Assembly (NCBI GenBank): GCA_027061425.1
Contig: JALSUN010000274.1
Location: 6,766-16,982 of the forward strand
Source: Helicobacteraceae bacterium
Lineage (GTDB): Bacteria; Campylobacterota; Campylobacteria; Campylobacterales; Sulfurimonadaceae
Direction of reading: 5' to 3'
DNA length: 10,217 bases
The stretch's first letter is position 1, and the number at the start of each line of letters is the position of its first letter. The notes below the pieces were generated by a model. The model saw only the letters and a program-made list of their open reading frames with translations. It did not search any database and was not told the DNA's origin. Of the stretch, positions 8,611 to 10,217 are shown one piece after another. Made by a program: the position numbers and the translations under genes.

Positions 8611-9186
8611 ATGAAACATATCTCTACCATTGGGTCTGCTGCACTACTTGGCAGTATGGGCATTATCGTTATGAGCACTATTACTGGATGTTCCCAACAA
8701 GAAGAGCAACAAGAGGCGCAAAACCGTTTCCTGGTCATCGAACAACAGCCTAATGGCAAGTATGTTGTTGTAGAAGAGATGCCTACAGAAGGTGCTTCAC
8801 GCGCTATTATTAGAGAGCGTAGTGAAGATGGAACAGTAACGGAACGCTTTATGAATGAAGAGGAGATGCGCACTCTAGCCCAGCAAGAGTATGACAAAAT
8901 GCAAAAAGGTGAGTCTGAACTCAACCAAGAACCTTCTGCCTCTCCCGGTATGGGTCTTGCCGGTACTATTTTAGCAGTTGCAGCAGGTTCACTGCTTGGA
9001 AACATGATAGGTAATGCGTTGATGGGTAATAAAAACTTTCAGCGTCACTCCAACGCTGTTAACAAATCTGCCTATCATAAAAATGCAGGCAAACGTGCAG
9101 CGAGTCGTTCCAAATCAAAAAAGAGCTACTTTGGTGGTTCTAAACGCAGTAGCTCTTCAAGCCGCTCTCGAAGCTACGGCGGTTAA
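8611..9186 (+). CDS. UPF0323 family lipoprotein with Ser/Arg-rich Gly-Gly tail
   Basis: A 191-residue exported lipoprotein. The signal peptide (MKHIS, then a hydrophobic core) ends in a good lipobox ITGC, so Cys27 should be lipidated after cleavage. Then come a Gln/Glu-rich linker, a small domain with FLVIEQQPNGKYVVVEEMP and an acidic stretch, and a glycine-zipper hydrophobic segment (about 113-139) with Gly126, Gly130 and Gly134 four apart. A strongly basic Ser/Lys/Arg tail from about 149 ends SRSRSYGG. From memory it matches the Campylobacterales UPF0323 lipoproteins (HP0232, Cj0371) and resembles in layout the enterobacterial YgiB (DUF1190) lipoproteins. AAAGGA at 8597-8602 overlaps the previous stop codon and sets the start. 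The next gene follows after three bases. Biochemical role is unknown; I infer joint action with the downstream enzyme. Confidence 0.85.
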   Translation: MKHISTIGSAALLGSMGIIVMSTITGCSQQEEQQEAQNRFLVIEQQPNGKYVVVEEMPTEGASRAIIRERSEDGTVTERFMNEEEMRTLAQQEYDKMQKGESELNQEPSASPGMGLAGTILAVAAGSLLGNMIGNALMGNKNFQRHSNAVNKSAYHKNAGKRAASRSKSKKSYFGGSKRSSSSSRSRSYGG

Positions 9187-9189
9187 TCC

Positions 9190-10217
9190 ATGGTATCACT
9201 TCAAAACATCACCCCCCTTAACGATGAAGAGTTAGAGCAAATAGGTTTTAGTTGGCATACAGATGAAGATGGAAGCAAGTATGTTGCTGACGCCCTTGTT
9301 GAAGTTACAAAGGCTGAGGCTGAAGCCTACTACGAGGCGGCCAATACACTCTACGATATGTACGTTGAAGCAGCAGAGTATGTTATAGAAAACGACCTAT
9401 TTTTTGAACTTGGTATCCCATTTAATATCACTGAAATCATTAAAAAGTCTTGGGAAAGTGATGTGCATTGGCACATCTACGGACGTTTTGATTTGGCTGG
9501 AGGTATCGATGGCCACCCTATAAAGCTCATAGAGTTTAATGCTGACACACCTACCGGACTTTTCGAGACTGCAGTCTTACAGTGGGCCCTTCTTAAAGCC
9601 AATGGTATGGATGACGCCCAGCAGTTTAATGATGTCTATAAAGGGATTCAGGAGAACTTTAAACGTCTCATTACCCTTTTTGATGATACGGCACTCTTCG
9701 ATGAACGGTACGATGGTTGGAAAATCCTCTTTTCAAGTGTTGAAGGTTTGGATGAGGAAGAGGTCACCACCCGCCTTCTCCAACAGATCGCTACAGATGC
9801 AGGTTTTAACACTGGTTTTGAGTTTTTACAGAATATAGCCTTTGATGAAGAGGGGATCAGCGATGCCAATGGTGTCGATTATGAGTACTGGTTCAAACTC
9901 TATCCCTGGGAAGATATAGGGAGCGATGAAGGGGAGTTGGCAGTGGTTCTCAACGAGATCATGCAACAACAAAAAGCGATCATCCTAAATCCTGCCTACA
10001 CTGTACTGTTTCAGTCAAAAGGGATGTTAAAAATACTTTCTGAACTTTTTCCTGACTCACCTTACCTCCTTCATACCTCTGACACGCCACTAGAGACAGC
10101 TTATGTTGAAAAGCGCCACTTTGGACGTGAAGGTGCCAACACTAAGATCGTTACCGCCTCGGGTGAAGTGTTAGCTGAGACTACAGGGCCTTATGAAAAC
10201 TATAAACCCATCTATCA
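9190..10217 (+). CDS. Glutathionylspermidine synthase-like (YgiC-type) ATP-grasp ligase, 5' part
   Basis: Open from ATG 9190 to the window edge, 342 codons with no stop, so the C-terminus is missing. ATP-grasp enzymes of this family activate a carboxylate as acyl phosphate and join it to an amine; E. coli GspS links the glycine of glutathione to spermidine. Seen here: Arg99-Phe-Asp101, EFNADTPTGLFETAVLQW (115-132) with Glu115 and Asn117 as probable metal ligands, FKLYPWE (235-241) and FGREGAN (311-317). The NADTPT form is closer to YgiC/YjfC proteins than, from memory, to true GspS. There is no N-terminal amidase domain and no signal peptide, so it should be cytosolic. The ribosome site is probably GGCGG at 9178-9182, inside the Gly-Gly codons of the lipoprotein. 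Its substrate is unknown; glutathione-spermidine ligation should not be assumed. Confidence 0.88.
   Translation, partial: MVSLQNITPLNDEELEQIGFSWHTDEDGSKYVADALVEVTKAEAEAYYEAANTLYDMYVEAAEYVIENDLFFELGIPFNITEIIKKSWESDVHWHIYGRFDLAGGIDGHPIKLIEFNADTPTGLFETAVLQWALLKANGMDDAQQFNDVYKGIQENFKRLITLFDDTALFDERYDGWKILFSSVEGLDEEEVTTRLLQQIATDAGFNTGFEFLQNIAFDEEGISDANGVDYEYWFKLYPWEDIGSDEGELAVVLNEIMQQQKAIILNPAYTVLFQSKGMLKILSELFPDSPYLLHTSDTPLETAYVEKRHFGREGANTKIVTASGEVLAETTGPYENYKPIY

Noticed and set aside
9133..9183. Ser/Arg repeat-like codons at the lipoprotein 3' end, considered as a slippage-prone DNA repeat
   Set aside because: Codons are mixed (AGT, AGC, TCT, TCA, CGC, CGA), so there is no regular DNA repeat unit; the bias is at protein level.
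9212..9217. Run of six C near the start of the ATP-grasp gene, considered as a phase-variable tract
   Set aside because: Phase-variable tracts in Campylobacterota are usually eight or more bases, and the reading frame is intact.
9539..9838. Plus-strand 99-codon open frame in a second frame
   Set aside because: It lies inside the ATP-grasp gene that runs from 9190 to the window end with conserved motifs, so it is an out-of-frame shadow.

Overview
The window looks like chromosomal DNA from a member of the Campylobacterota (formerly Epsilonproteobacteria). A free-living Sulfurovum- or Sulfurimonas-like lineage seems more likely than a host-adapted Helicobacter or Campylobacter, because base composition is moderate rather than extremely AT-rich, but the genus is a guess. 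The phylum call rests on two things recognised from memory: the gene order fabZ-lpxA-clpX-mreB-mreC followed by carB, and the pairing of a UPF0323 lipoprotein with a glutathionylspermidine-synthase-like ATP-grasp enzyme (HP0232/HP0233 and Cj0371/Cj0372 type). All real genes are on the + strand. I see no insertion sequence, CRISPR array, tRNA, rRNA or phage gene.

Layout: (1) 1-285 is the 3' end of a probable outer-membrane beta-barrel protein, cut by the window edge. (2) 286-411 is non-coding and holds two inverted repeats, including a strong hairpin 24 bases before fabZ, and a weak promoter candidate. (3) 412-4757 is a compact envelope and proteostasis operon: fabZ (acyl chains), lpxA (first step of lipid A), clpX (unfoldase), mreB and mreC (cell shape), with gaps of 13 bases or fewer apart from 42 bases between fabZ and lpxA. 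There is no mreD. (4) 4758-4902 is an intergenic region with an 8-bp inverted repeat at the mreC stop and a good TATAAT box for the next unit. (5) 4903-10217 holds carB, a reduced Sua5/YrdC-like protein that starts on the base after the carB stop codon, a UPF0323 lipoprotein and a GspS/YgiC-like ATP-grasp enzyme that runs off the window. Gaps in this unit are 0, 12 and 3 bases, and all four genes lie in one reading frame.

How the genes relate: FabZ supplies hydroxyacyl-ACP metabolism shared by fatty acid and lipid A synthesis, LpxA draws on that pool, and MreB/MreC direct wall growth, so the first operon couples membrane, LPS and wall building, with ClpX as a proteolysis partner. In the second unit CarB makes carbamoyl phosphate. 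The YrdC-like neighbour belongs to a fold that handles carbamoyl or threonylcarbamoyl adenylates, but its function here is unknown.

The most interesting part is the final pair. The lipoprotein has a glycine-zipper segment and a Ser/Arg/Lys-rich tail ending in Gly-Gly, and the next gene is an ATP-grasp enzyme whose characterised relatives ligate an amine to the C-terminal glycine of glutathione. A C-terminal modification system is a testable but unproven idea.
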